Part shown: piece after piece, positions 54,119 through 63,101 of the stretch | Position numbering within the stretch: the stretch's first letter is position 1 | Layout: every line of letters starts with the position of its first letter | DNA from: Undibacter mobilis | Lineage (GTDB): Bacteria > Pseudomonadota > Alphaproteobacteria > Rhizobiales > Xanthobacteraceae | Direction of reading: 5' to 3' | NCBI RefSeq assembly: GCF_003367195.1 | Contig: NZ_QRGO01000001.1 | Location: forward strand, 730,501 to 794,500 | DNA: 64,000 nt | Program-made: the position numbers and the translations under genes | Notes under the pieces: model-generated | Databases searched by the model: none | Told to the model about the DNA's origin: nothing | The model's input: the letters and a program-made list of their open reading frames with translations, nothing else

Positions 54119-55312
54119 CTACACCGCCTTGGCATCGTGCAGCGCGGCGATTTCATCGTCGGCAAAGCCGAATTCCCTGAACACCTCGTCGGTATGCTCG
54201 CCCTGGCTCGGCGGCGTGGCGGCGATGCGGCTCGGCGTGCGCGACAGACCAACCGGTTGGCCAACGAATGTCTGGGTCTCGCCGTTCGGCTTGATGCCGT
54301 CCTGCGCGAGCTTGAGATGCTTGACCTGCTCGTCGGCGAACACCTGGTCGATCGAATTGATCGGCCCGGAGGGCACGCCCGCCTTTTCGAACAGCGCGAT
54401 CCATTCGGCGCTGGTCTTGTGGACCGTCTTCGCGCCGATCGCGTCGTTGACCGCTTTTCGATTCTTCGAGCGCAAGGTGTTGGTCTTGAAGTCGGGATTG
54501 TCGAGCAGCTCCGGCGCGCCGAGAGCCTTGCAGAAACGTTCCCAGATCACATGACCGGCGACGGCGATGTTGATGTGACCGTCCGCAGTCTTGAACACGC
54601 CGGTCGGAATCGTGGTCGGATGATCGTTGCCGGCCTGACCGGCGACTTCACCTTGTTGCAGCCAGCGCGCCGCCTGGAAGTCGAGCATGAAGACCTGTGC
54701 CTGCAGCAACGACGTCTGCACCCACTGGCCCTCGCCGGACACTTCGCGTTCGAGCAGCGCGGTCTGGATGCCGAGCGCGCAGAACAGGCCGGCGCACAGA
54801 TCGGCGATCGGAATGCCGACACGCATCGGACCGCGACCGGGCTCGCCGGTAATAGACATCAAGCCGCCCATGCCTTGCGCAATCTGATCGAAGCCGGGAC
54901 GATCGCGATAAGGCCCGTCCTGACCGAAGCCGGAAATGCTGGCGAGCACGATGCGCTTGTTGATCGCCTTCAATGACTCGTAGTCGATGCCGAGGCGGCC
55001 CTTCACGTCGGGCCGGAAGTTCTCGACCACGACATCGGCCTTTTCGACGAGGCGCTTGAAGGCCGCGAGACCCTTCGGCGATTTCAAATCGAGCGTGATG
55101 CTGCGTTTGTTGCGATGGAGGTTCTGGAAGTCGCCATTCTCGCGCGGGCCGCCGGGCCCTTCGCCCTTTTCCAGGTGCGGCGGCGTCTCGATCTTGATGA
55201 CATTGGCACCCCAGTCGGCGAGCTGCCGCACGCAGGTTGGCCCCGAACGGACGCGGGTGAGGTCGAGAATGGTGAATCGGGACAGGGCGGAAGACGCCCG
55301 GGGAAACGGCAT
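54119..55312 (-). CDS. CaiB/BaiF-family CoA-transferase
   Basis: A 397-residue class III CoA-transferase. The ATG at 55312 (MPFPRASSALSRFTILDLTR) is preceded by GGAG; the longer frame to 55465 is rejected as unlike the family. It shows ADWGANVIKIETPP, the core RNKRSITLDLKSPKG, ENFRPDVKGRLGIDYESL and the catalytic-type Asp in GIPIADLCAGLF. Such enzymes move CoA between carboxylic acids. With the downstream crotonase and aldehyde dehydrogenase it suggests breakdown of an organic acid through CoA esters; the acid is unknown. Confidence 0.88.
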   Translation of the reverse strand: MPFPRASSALSRFTILDLTRVRSGPTCVRQLADWGANVIKIETPPHLEKGEGPGGPRENGDFQNLHRNKRSITLDLKSPKGLAAFKRLVEKADVVVENFRPDVKGRLGIDYESLKAINKRIVLASISGFGQDGPYRDRPGFDQIAQGMGGLMSITGEPGRGPMRVGIPIADLCAGLFCALGIQTALLEREVSGEGQWVQTSLLQAQVFMLDFQAARWLQQGEVAGQAGNDHPTTIPTGVFKTADGHINIAVAGHVIWERFCKALGAPELLDNPDFKTNTLRSKNRKAVNDAIGAKTVHKTSAEWIALFEKAGVPSGPINSIDQVFADEQVKHLKLAQDGIKPNGETQTFVGQPVGLSRTPSRIAATPPSQGEHTDEVFREFGFADDEIAALHDAKAV

Positions 55313-55690
55313 TAAAGGCAGCTCCACACGGTCAAAAGCTTCAACGGGACCAAGACCTTCCCCGATCCTGGCCGGGAAGTCTATTGGCGATGAATAGCGC
55401 CCGTTCGGGCAGGATTCGTTCACGATCCGGCGCGATATTGCCGAATTCGGCCTTGAAAAGAACACGCCGCGCTGTCATATCAGCCCTGCGGATGAAGGCT
55501 CGATTCGAGCTCCGCGGGCTGCGTGCACGAATTTCCATCAGATCGATCTCGATCAAACGATTTTCGCCCCGCCTCTTCCGCCTCACTGAACCGACACGAC
55601 AACCCTGGCAACGCGGGATGTCTTGAAACCCCGATCCGCCGTGCGCGCGACGCGCGCTCGGTCGTGTCAACGCATTAGAAAAGAGACGTT
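55313..55690. other. Divergent intergenic region with long leader of the helicase gene
   Basis: 378 bases between the CaiB-type start and the helicase start. No convincing coding frame. The last 70 bases before the helicase TTG contain a hairpin-capable GCGCGCGACGCGCGC and an AAAAGAGACG ribosome-binding region. Long structured leaders are usual for cold-inducible helicase genes, but no promoter could be assigned with confidence. Confidence 0.4.
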
Positions 55691-57124
55691 TTGACTAACT
55701 TCAACGACTTCGGCCTTGCCGAACCGATTCTTCGCGCCCTTGCCGAAGAGAAATACGAAACCCCCACCCCGATCCAGGCCCAGACCATCCCCGCCGCCAT
55801 GACAGGCCGCGACATCGTTGGTATTGCCCAGACCGGCACCGGCAAGACCGCATCATTTGCGCTGCCGATCCTCAACCACATCGTCAACAACCGCATGCGC
55901 CCGGCGCAGAAGGCCGCCCGCGTGCTGGTCCTGTCGCCGACGCGCGAACTGTCCGGCCAGATTGCCGACAGCTTCCGCACCTATGGCCGGCACATCCGCC
56001 CGCTGACGGTCGAACTCGCCATTGGCGGCGTGCCGATCAACCGGCAGTCCCGCGGCATGGCGCGCGGCGCCGAAGTGCTGGTGGCGACGCCGGGCCGTCT
56101 GCTCGATCTCGTTCAGCAGCGTTCGGTGGTGCTCGATCAGGTTGAAATCCTGGTGCTCGACGAAGCCGACCGCATGCTCGACATGGGCTTCATCCGCGAC
56201 ATCAAGAAGATCGTGCAGATGCTGCCGCAAAAGCGTCAGACGCTGTTCTTCTCGGCCACCATGCCGAAGGAAATCACCCAGCTCGCCGAATCCATGCTCA
56301 AGAATCCCGAGCGTGTATCGGTGACGCCGGAATCGACCACCGTCGAGCGCATCGTGCAGCGCGTGATCCTCACCGAAAAGTCGGCGAAGCCCGGCCTGCT
56401 GGTCGAGGTCATCAAGTCCGAGACCATCGACCGCGTGCTGGTGTTCACCCGCACCAAGCACGGCGCTGACAAGGTCGTGCGTCAGCTCGAAAGCGCCGGT
56501 CTGCCTTCGGCCGCGATCCACGGCAACAAGTCGCAGAACCAGCGCGAGCGCGTGCTCGCCCAGTTCCGTGACGGCTCGCTGCGCATCCTGATCGCGACCG
56601 ACATCGCCGCGCGCGGCATCGACGTCGACGGCATCAGCCATGTCGTCAATTACGATCTGCCGAACATTCCGGAATCCTACGTGCATCGCATCGGCCGCAC
56701 CGCGCGCGCCGGCCGCGACGGCGTCGCGATCTCGTTCTGCGATCATGAAGAGAACGGCTTCCTGCGCGACATCGAGCGCACGATCCGCATCAAGATCCCG
56801 TCGGAAGACAAGCGCACCGGCAGGGCACCCAGCCGGGCCGAGCCGGCGCCCCATCATCATGCCAACAGCCGCAACGGTGAACGCAACCGCCGCGGCGGCA
56901 ACGGCCAGAACCGTGGCCGCAACGGCCAGGGCCATGGCGGCCAAGGCCAGGGTCGTGACGAACAGCGCGCCAAAGGCCATCCCAATGGCGGCCACCAGAA
57001 CGGCCATCGCAATGGCAACCGCCAGGTCGCGGCCGCCGGCGGCGGTCAGGGCGGCGAGGACATCGGCGCGATGAAGTTCATGCAACGAGGTCCGAACCGG
57101 CCCCGCGGCCACGCCCCGCGCTAA
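55691..57124 (+). CDS. DEAD-box ATP-dependent RNA helicase (RhlE/DeaD type)
   Basis: A 477-residue helicase that starts with TTG. All motifs are present: Q motif [11 protein letters not shown], motif I AQTGTGKT, Ia PTRELSGQ, Ib TPGR, II DEAD in [27 protein letters not shown] including [13 protein letters not shown] and [10 protein letters not shown]. The C-terminal 110 residues are a flexible Gly/Asn/Arg/His-rich tail with repeated [14 protein letters not shown] words, likely to bind RNA. Such helicases unwind structured RNA in ribosome assembly and cold adaptation. An IF-1 paralogue gene follows, separated by a hairpin. Confidence 0.93.
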   Translation: MTNFNDFGLAEPILRALAEEKYETPTPIQAQTIPAAMTGRDIVGIAQTGTGKTASFALPILNHIVNNRMRPAQKAARVLVLSPTRELSGQIADSFRTYGRHIRPLTVELAIGGVPINRQSRGMARGAEVLVATPGRLLDLVQQRSVVLDQVEILVLDEADRMLDMGFIRDIKKIVQMLPQKRQTLFFSATMPKEITQLAESMLKNPERVSVTPESTTVERIVQRVILTEKSAKPGLLVEVIKSETIDRVLVFTRTKHGADKVVRQLESAGLPSAAIHGNKSQNQRERVLAQFRDGSLRILIATDIAARGIDVDGISHVVNYDLPNIPESYVHRIGRTARAGRDGVAISFCDHEENGFLRDIERTIRIKIPSEDKRTGRAPSRAEPAPHHHANSRNGERNRRGGNGQNRGRNGQGHGGQGQGRDEQRAKGHPNGGHQNGHRNGNRQVAAAGGGQGGEDIGAMKFMQRGPNRPRGHAPR

Positions 57125-57140
57125 ACGGCCGAGTTAATTA

Positions 57141-57173
57141 CCTCCCCAAAGGCCAAAAACGGCCTTGGGGAGG
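57141..57173 (+). terminator. Hairpin after the helicase gene
   Basis: CCTCCCCAAAGGCC and GGCCTTGGGGAGG pair over 12 to 13 bases around an AAAAAC loop. A T run (GGTTTTTCGG) comes only five or so bases later, so it may be a terminator or a processing/attenuation structure ahead of infA. Confidence 0.65.
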
Positions 57174-57240
57174 CATCGGTTTTTCGGATAAAGGTAGCCC
57201 CGGCCGTTACAGGGCGTGGGCCTCCCGGGAGAGGATTTGG

Positions 57241-57513
57241 ATGCCGAAAGAAGAAATGCTGGAGTTCGACGGGACGGTGACCGAAGTGTTGCCGGACGGC
57301 AATTTCCGGGTGAAGCTCGATAACGAGCACGAGGTGCTGGCCTACACCGCCGGCAAGATGCGCAAATTCCGCATCCGCACCGGTGTCGGCGACCGTGTCA
57401 TCGTGGAAATGTCGCCCTACGACCTGCAGCGTGGCCGCATCAGTTTCCGACATAAGGGCGACGCACCCGCGCCATCGCCGCAACAGCGCCGGCCGAATTT
57501 CCGCCGCCGTTAG
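57241..57513 (+). CDS. infA: Translation initiation factor IF-1, C-terminally extended paralogue
   Basis: A 90-residue S1/OB-fold protein. GAGAGGA precedes the ATG. It aligns throughout with IF-1: [60 protein letters not shown]. Standard IF-1 has 72 residues; this one carries an added tail of about 18 residues ([17 protein letters not shown]) rich in Arg and Pro. IF-1 sits in the 30S A site during initiation. Alphaproteobacteria often have such a second copy; here it is next to a DEAD-box helicase, suggesting a stress or cold role. A strong terminator follows. Confidence 0.93.
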   Translation: MPKEEMLEFDGTVTEVLPDGNFRVKLDNEHEVLAYTAGKMRKFRIRTGVGDRVIVEMSPYDLQRGRISFRHKGDAPAPSPQQRRPNFRRR

Positions 57514-57520
57514 TCTCTCT

Positions 57521-57550
57521 AAATGTCCCGGCCCTCGCGCCGGGACATTT
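57521..57550 (+). terminator. Rho-independent-like terminator of infA
   Basis: AAATGTCCCGGC and GCCGGGACATTT form a perfect 12-bp stem with a six-base loop, followed by CGTTTCC. It starts eight bases after the infA stop. Confidence 0.75.
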
Positions 57551-57604
57551 CGTTTCCGGCGGGCGATCGCGCGAAGCGCGCACAGCATGGAGCGTCGGCC
57601 GACC

Positions 57605-59107
57605 ATGATCAAAGCCTCCCCCATCGCTTTCATGCTGGCGCTGCTGATCGGCGCTTCCGCCGCCGTCGCACAACCTGCCGCCGAGACGGCGAAAGAACGT
57701 CCCGAGGCCCGCCGCGAAGCCGCCGCCGGCGGCATTCTCAAGCTGCTGCCGGCCGACGCGATCACGCAGCATTCCATCGCCACGCCGCAGGGCAAGATCG
57801 ACTACACCGCAACCGCGGGCACGCTGCCGTTCTATGACCAGTCCGGCAGCCAGAGTGCGGCGGTGTATTACACTGCCTATGTCGCCAAAAATGCCGGCCC
57901 GAACCGGCCGCTGACCTTCGCCTTCAATGGCGGGCCGGGCGCCGCGTCGGCCTATCTGCACATGGGCGTGGTCGGGCCGCGCATTCTCGAACTCGGCCCC
58001 GATGGTCATGACGCCGCGCGCGCCGAACTGCGCGACAATCCGGCGACGTGGCTTGCCTTCACCGATCTGGTGCTGATCGATCCCGTCGGCACCGGCTGGA
58101 GCCGCGCCACCAAGAGCGAAGACGCCAAGCATTTCTGGGGCGTGCGCAGCGACGCCGACGCCATGGCGAAAGCGATCGCGCTTTATGTCGCACGCAACAA
58201 CCGCGGCGGCTCGCCGAAATATCTGCTCGGCGAAAGCTATGGCGGTTTCCGCGCCGTGAAGACGGCACGCGCCCTGCTGCGCGAGCAAGGCCTCGCCGTG
58301 AGCGGCCTCGTTCTCGTCTCGCCCTTGCTCGAAGGCTGGCTGACCTTCGGCGACGACACCTCGGCACTACGCGCCGCCTTGCAACTGCCGTCGCTCGCCG
58401 CCGCCGAACTCGAGCACAAGAAAGCCTTCACGCCGCAAGCTCAGGCCGCGGCGGAAAAATTCGCCATGACGGATTATCTCGTTACGCTCGCCGGCAAACG
58501 GCCGGAGGGCGATGCCGCCAAATCCTTCTATGGCCGCGTCGCCGCCATGACCGGCGTGCCGGAAGGCACGATCACGAGTGCGCGCGGCTTCATCAACGAT
58601 TTCGTCAAGACCATCCGCGCCGGCAAGATCGTCAGCCGCTACGACGCCGATTATGCCGTCGACGATCCGAACCCGGAGCGCCGCTCCGCGCGCGGACCGG
58701 ACCCGATTCTCGATGGCGTGTCGCGCGCCTATGGCGGCGGCTTTGCCGATTACGCCCGCAACGAACTCGGCTTCAAGACCGAGATGACCTATACGCTGCT
58801 CGCCAATGACATCAGCGGCAACTGGGACTGGGGCAATGGCGGCCGTTTCGCCGCGACCTCGGACGACGACATCCGCACCTTGCTGGCGTTCAGCCCGTCG
58901 TTCCGGCTAATGGTGGTCCATGGCTATGCCGACATGGTCACGCCCTACGGCATGTCGCGTTATGTGCTCGACCATCTGCCGCCGATCGGCCCATCCGGCC
59001 GCGTCCAGTTCAAGCTCTATCGCGGCGGTCACATGTTCTATATCGCCGCCGACCAGCGCAAAGCCTTCTCGACCGACGCCGCCGCCTTCTATCGCGCGGC
59101 GGAATAG
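57605..59107 (+). CDS. Exported S10-family serine carboxypeptidase-like protein
   Basis: A 500-residue secreted hydrolase. The ATG at 57605 opens straight into a signal peptide (MIKASPIAFMLALLIGASAA, cleavage after AVA about residue 22); ATG 57587 in frame is an alternative. The catalytic triad of peptidase family S10 is visible: Ser in LLGESYGGFRA near residue 220, Asp in HGYADMVTPYG near residue 443, and His in RGGHMFYIA near residue 480. The oxyanion region FAFNGGPGAASAYLHMG is also typical. It would act on peptides in the periplasm. No linked peptide transporter is visible. Confidence 0.9.
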   Translation: MIKASPIAFMLALLIGASAAVAQPAAETAKERPEARREAAAGGILKLLPADAITQHSIATPQGKIDYTATAGTLPFYDQSGSQSAAVYYTAYVAKNAGPNRPLTFAFNGGPGAASAYLHMGVVGPRILELGPDGHDAARAELRDNPATWLAFTDLVLIDPVGTGWSRATKSEDAKHFWGVRSDADAMAKAIALYVARNNRGGSPKYLLGESYGGFRAVKTARALLREQGLAVSGLVLVSPLLEGWLTFGDDTSALRAALQLPSLAAAELEHKKAFTPQAQAAAEKFAMTDYLVTLAGKRPEGDAAKSFYGRVAAMTGVPEGTITSARGFINDFVKTIRAGKIVSRYDADYAVDDPNPERRSARGPDPILDGVSRAYGGGFADYARNELGFKTEMTYTLLANDISGNWDWGNGGRFAATSDDDIRTLLAFSPSFRLMVVHGYADMVTPYGMSRYVLDHLPPIGPSGRVQFKLYRGGHMFYIAADQRKAFSTDAAAFYRAAE

Positions 59108-59196
59108 TCCGGCCACAAGCTCCCTTGAATTACCGGCGGGCCATCTGTCATGGTGGCACGGCCGGGCGTTCTTCGAGCGCTTTTGGGGGCCGCCGC

Positions 59197-60399
59197 GTGG
59201 ACTTCACTCTCGTCGCATCCGAACTGCTGAGCGCCACGGTGCGCTGGCTGCACGTCGTCGCCGGTATCGCCTGGATCGGCTCGTCGTTTTATTTCATCCA
59301 CCTCGACCTCAGCCTGAAGAAGCGCGCCGGCCTGCCCGACGGCGTCAAGGGCGATGCCTGGCAAGTGCATGGCGGCGGCTTCTACCAGATGATCAAGTTT
59401 CTGGTGGCGCCGTCGAAAATGCCGGACGAACTGACCTGGTTCAAATGGGAAGCCTATACGACCTGGCTGTCCGGCTTCGCGCTGCTGGTGCTGGTCTATT
59501 ACATGCAGGCCGACCTGTTCCTCATCGACAAGTCGGTGCTGAACATGAGCGCGCCGATGGCGGCGGCCATCGCGTTCGGAAGTCTGGTGGCAAGCTGGCT
59601 GGTTTATGAGGCGCTGTGCCGCTCGCCGCTCGGCAAGCATGAGGTGGCGCTGGCGCTGGTCGGTTATGTCTATCTCGTCGCGCTGACTTACGGCTTCACC
59701 CATGTGTTCAGCGGCCGCGGCGCCTTCACCCAGATCGGCGCGCTGATCGGCACCATCATGGTGGCGAACGTGTTCGCCGTCATCATGCCGAACCAGCGCA
59801 AGACGGTGGCGGCGCTGATCGCCGGCGAAAAGCCGAACCCGCTGTGGGGCGAACTCGGCAAGCAGCGCTCGGTGCACAACAACTACCTGACGCTGCCGGT
59901 CGTGTTCCTGATGCTGAGCAATCACCATCCGCTGCTGTTCGCGACCAAATACAACTGGATCATCGTCGCCATCGTGCTGGTGGTCGGCCCGGTGATCCGC
60001 CACTTCTTCAACGCGCGGCACGAGGGCAAGGACAGTCCGTGGTGGACCTGGTTCGTCGCCGCTTTCGCCATGATGCTGGTGCTGTGGCTCTCGACCAACG
60101 GACCCAAAGACGGCAAGGCCGGCGCGCTGCCGGCGACGCCGACATTCGCGCAGGTCAATGAAATCGTGATGTCCCGCTGCAGCATGTGCCACACCGCCGA
60201 ACCGGTCTGGACCGGTATCGGCGAGGCCCCCAAGGCCATCCATCTCGACACCGCTGAAGCGATCAAATTGCACGCCAAGCTGATTGCGTTGCAGGCCGGC
60301 TACGCCAGCGCCATGCCGCCGGGCAATGTGACCGAGATGACGCCGGAAGAACGGCAGGTGATCGCAGCGTGGTATGCGGCGGGAGCGCCGGGCGAGTGA
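59197..60399 (+). CDS. puuD: Membrane urate hydroxylase with C-terminal cytochrome c domain (PuuD)
   Basis: A 400-residue integral membrane protein. The GTG at 59197 after GGGGGCC is taken as start; the frame is open to 59125. About eight or nine TM helices make up residues 1-310 (VRWLHVVAGIAWIGSSFYF, then DELTWFKWEAYTTWLSGFA and the conserved HNNYLTLPVVFLMLSNHHP), and the C-terminal domain has a haem-binding CSMCH (SRCSMCHTAEPVW). This is the PuuD type that oxidises urate to 5-hydroxyisourate and passes electrons to the respiratory chain. The next gene, overlapping by one base, encodes the following two enzymes of urate degradation. Confidence 0.9.
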   Translation: MDFTLVASELLSATVRWLHVVAGIAWIGSSFYFIHLDLSLKKRAGLPDGVKGDAWQVHGGGFYQMIKFLVAPSKMPDELTWFKWEAYTTWLSGFALLVLVYYMQADLFLIDKSVLNMSAPMAAAIAFGSLVASWLVYEALCRSPLGKHEVALALVGYVYLVALTYGFTHVFSGRGAFTQIGALIGTIMVANVFAVIMPNQRKTVAALIAGEKPNPLWGELGKQRSVHNNYLTLPVVFLMLSNHHPLLFATKYNWIIVAIVLVVGPVIRHFFNARHEGKDSPWWTWFVAAFAMMLVLWLSTNGPKDGKAGALPATPTFAQVNEIVMSRCSMCHTAEPVWTGIGEAPKAIHLDTAEAIKLHAKLIALQAGYASAMPPGNVTEMTPEERQVIAAWYAAGAPGE

Positions 60400-61283
60400 T
60401 GGCGATAACGCTCGACCAACTCAACGCCATGAGCGCCGCCGATTTCACCGCGGCGCTGGCGGACATTTACGAGCATTCGCCCTGGGTCGCCGAAGCCGCG
60501 GCCAAGCAACGGCCGTTCGCGACGCTTTCCGCGCTTCATGAAGCAATGGTCGCCGCGGTGCGGGCCGCGCCGGCCGAGGCGCGACAGAAGCTGATCACGG
60601 CGCATCCCGATCTCGCCGGCAAGGCGGCGCGCGCCGGCGCGCTGACGCCGGACTCGACACGCGAGCAGCTCAGCGCCGGGCTCGACCGCCTGAGCGAAGC
60701 CGACTACGCGCGCTTCCATCAGCTCAACGATGCCTACAAGGCCAAATTCGGCATTCCGTTCATCGTCTGCGTGCGCCGGCACACCCGAGATTCGATCCTC
60801 GCCGAATTCGAGCGCCGTCTCGCCCAAGGTGGCACCGCCGAAACCGACACCGCGCTCGGCGAAATCTTCCGCATCGGTGCGCTGCGCCTCGACCAGCGCG
60901 TCAGCGCCCCGGACGCATTGCCGATCTCGGGGCGCCTCTCCACCCATGTGCTCGACACCCACAGCGGCCGGCCGGCCGAGGGTGTCGCGATAGAATTGTG
61001 GGAGTTGTCGCACGACGGCGCCGAGCGCCTCATCGTCACGACAGCGACCAACCGGGACGGCCGCACCGACGCCCCCTTGATCGGCGGGCGGCCGATCCCG
61101 AAAGGCGTCTACGAACTGCGCTTTTTCATCGGCGCTTATTTCAGACACCGAGGCGTGGCGCTGCCTGACCCGCCATTCCTTGACGTGGTGCCGATCCGCT
61201 TTGGCGTCGCCGAGCCGGAGGGGCATTACCACGTTCCGATCTCGGCCTCGCCCTGGGCCTACGGAACCTACCGAGGCAGCTGA
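60399..61283 (+). CDS. Bifunctional OHCU decarboxylase / 5-hydroxyisourate hydrolase (UraD-UraH fusion)
   Basis: A 294-residue fusion. Residues 1 to about 165 are UraD-like (LNAMSAADFTAALADIYEHS, the HPDLAGKAA block with the catalytic-type His, and FGIPFIVCVRRH). Residues about 182-294 are the transthyretin-like UraH (LSTHVLDTHSGRPAEG, TNRDGRTD, EGHYHVPISASPW and the signature end YGTYRGS). Together they turn 5-hydroxyisourate into (S)-allantoin. The order decarboxylase then hydrolase is the same as in plant allantoin synthase. ATG overlaps the puuD stop (GTGATG). No allantoinase is in the window. Confidence 0.92.
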   Translation: MAITLDQLNAMSAADFTAALADIYEHSPWVAEAAAKQRPFATLSALHEAMVAAVRAAPAEARQKLITAHPDLAGKAARAGALTPDSTREQLSAGLDRLSEADYARFHQLNDAYKAKFGIPFIVCVRRHTRDSILAEFERRLAQGGTAETDTALGEIFRIGALRLDQRVSAPDALPISGRLSTHVLDTHSGRPAEGVAIELWELSHDGAERLIVTTATNRDGRTDAPLIGGRPIPKGVYELRFFIGAYFRHRGVALPDPPFLDVVPIRFGVAEPEGHYHVPISASPWAYGTYRGS

Positions 61284-61288
61284 GCAAA

Positions 61289-61332
61289 GCGTTTCCAGGC
61301 GAAGTGGAAACCGGTGCACCGTCCGGAAACGC
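61289..61332. repeat. Short palindromic repeat after the urate genes
   Basis: GCGTTTCCAGGCGAAGTGG, then AAACCGGTGCACC, then GTCCGGAAACGC: the GCGTTTCC and GGAAACGC ends are perfect inverted repeats. The core AGTGGAAACCGGT is shared with the repeat at 16364-16406. Confidence 0.65.
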
Positions 61333-61523
61333 GTCAAAGCGGAAATTTGCCTAAACGGCAGGCCGGAATGCCGCAATTGGCGCGTGGATAGGCAGGGGGT
61401 GATGACAATTGGTCCCTTCTACTGCCGCCTGAATTGGCACAATATTGGCTTGTCACTTTTCTAGACGCCCCGCGGGGGATTTCGGCGGCGTCGCCAGTTA
61501 CGAGTAACGGGACAGCCTTTCAC

Positions 61524-63101
61524 ATGACGGATCAGGGGCCGGCCAATCCTTCCGCGCGCGCGCCGCTGCTCCAGGCCATTGGCATCACCAAGCGTTACGG
61601 CACCTTCCTCGCCAACGACGACGTCTCCATCGACCTCTATCCAGGTGAAATCCACGCGCTGCTTGGCGAAAACGGCGCCGGCAAATCGACGCTGGTGAAG
61701 ACGATGTACGGCCTGATCCAGCCGAGCGCCGGCGAGCTGCGCTGGCTGGGCGAGAAAATCGAGCTGTCCGGCCCCTCGGACGCCCGCGCCCGCGGCATCG
61801 CCATGGTGTTTCAACATTTCTCGCTGTTCGACAATCTGACTGTCGCCGAGAACGTTGCGCTCGGCCTCGACGGCAAGGAAACCTTCGCCGCCATGTCGGC
61901 GCGCCTGGCGCAGGTGTCGCGCGACTACGGCCTGCCGCTCGACCCCAGGCGCGAAGTGTGGCGGCTGTCGGTCGGCGAGCGCCAGCGCATCGAGATCGTG
62001 CGCGCGCTGATGCAGAACCCGAAGCTGCTGATCCTCGACGAGCCGACCGCGGTGCTGACGCCGCAGGAGGCCGACCTGCTGTTCACCGTGCTCGATCGCC
62101 TCAAGGGCGAAGGCCGCGCGCTGCTCTACATCTCGCACAAGCTAGACGAGGTGAAGCGCCTCTGCGACACCGCCACCATCCTGCGCGGCGGCAAGAAGAT
62201 CGCGACCTGCAATCCGCGCAGCGAAACCGCCGCATCGATGGCGCGCATGATGGTCGGCGCCGAGATCGGCGAGGTGAAGGCGACCACCGCGCGCGCTGTG
62301 ACGATCCCTCGCCTCCTGATCCGCGATTTGTCGATGGCGCCGGACGATCCGCACGGCACGTATTTGCGCAACATATCGCTCGAAGTATTCGGCGGCGAAA
62401 TCCTCGGCATCGCCGGCGTCGCCGGCAACGGCCAGGACGAGTTTTTCTCCGCGCTGTCGGGCGAACGGCTGGCGCCCTATGAAGACAATGTCATCATCGA
62501 CGGCGAGGCCGCCGGCAACCTGTCGGTCACGCAGCGCCGCAAGCTTGGGGCCGCCTTCGTGCCGGAAGAGCGTCTCGGCCACGGCACCGCGCCGCGCATG
62601 AAGCTGTCGGAAAACGCGCTGCTGACCGGCCATGCCGCCAGCCACATGGTCAATCACGGTTTCATCGACAGGCCGGCGACTCTGAAAGCGGTCGATACCA
62701 CGACCAAGACCTTTGACGTGCGCAAGGCCAAGCGCGATCCGGAAGCGGCGAGCCTGTCCGGCGGCAATTTGCAGAAATTCATCGTCGGCCGCGAAATCCT
62801 GCGCGAGCCCGGCGTGCTGGTGGTGAGCCAGCCGACCTGGGGCGTCGATGCCGGCGCGGCGGCCGTGATCCGCCAGGCGCTCGTCGATCTGTCGGGCCGC
62901 GGCAGCGCCGTGCTGGTGATCAGCCAGGACCTCGACGAACTCGCCGAAATATCGGACCGCATTGCGGTGATGTTTCACGGCACGCTGTCCGAGCCGGTCG
63001 TCGCCGCCAACGCGACACGCGAGAAGCTCGGCCTGCTGATGGGCGGCGCAGCGCCGGAAACCGCGACGGTCGAGGAGGTTTCTCATGCAGCTGGTGCTTG
63101 A
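61524..63101 (+). CDS. ABC importer ATPase with two nucleotide-binding domains (BMP/nucleoside-type)
   Basis: A 525-residue double ATPase. The ATG at 61524 is chosen because homology-like text (MTDQGPANPSARAPLLQAIG) begins there; the frame is open to 61434. NBD1 has Walker A GENGAGKST near residue 50, LSVGERQRIEIVRAL and LLILDEPTAVLTP. NBD2 has the degenerate Walker A GVAGNGQDEFF usual for this family, and SLSGGNLQKFIVGREI. This organisation goes with BMP-type importers of nucleosides and purines (RbsA-like arrangement). The upstream urate genes make a purine or purine-breakdown product a reasonable substrate. Its end overlaps the permease gene by 17 bases. Confidence 0.88.
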   Translation: MTDQGPANPSARAPLLQAIGITKRYGTFLANDDVSIDLYPGEIHALLGENGAGKSTLVKTMYGLIQPSAGELRWLGEKIELSGPSDARARGIAMVFQHFSLFDNLTVAENVALGLDGKETFAAMSARLAQVSRDYGLPLDPRREVWRLSVGERQRIEIVRALMQNPKLLILDEPTAVLTPQEADLLFTVLDRLKGEGRALLYISHKLDEVKRLCDTATILRGGKKIATCNPRSETAASMARMMVGAEIGEVKATTARAVTIPRLLIRDLSMAPDDPHGTYLRNISLEVFGGEILGIAGVAGNGQDEFFSALSGERLAPYEDNVIIDGEAAGNLSVTQRRKLGAAFVPEERLGHGTAPRMKLSENALLTGHAASHMVNHGFIDRPATLKAVDTTTKTFDVRKAKRDPEAASLSGGNLQKFIVGREILREPGVLVVSQPTWGVDAGAAAVIRQALVDLSGRGSAVLVISQDLDELAEISDRIAVMFHGTLSEPVVAANATREKLGLLMGGAAPETATVEEVSHAAGA

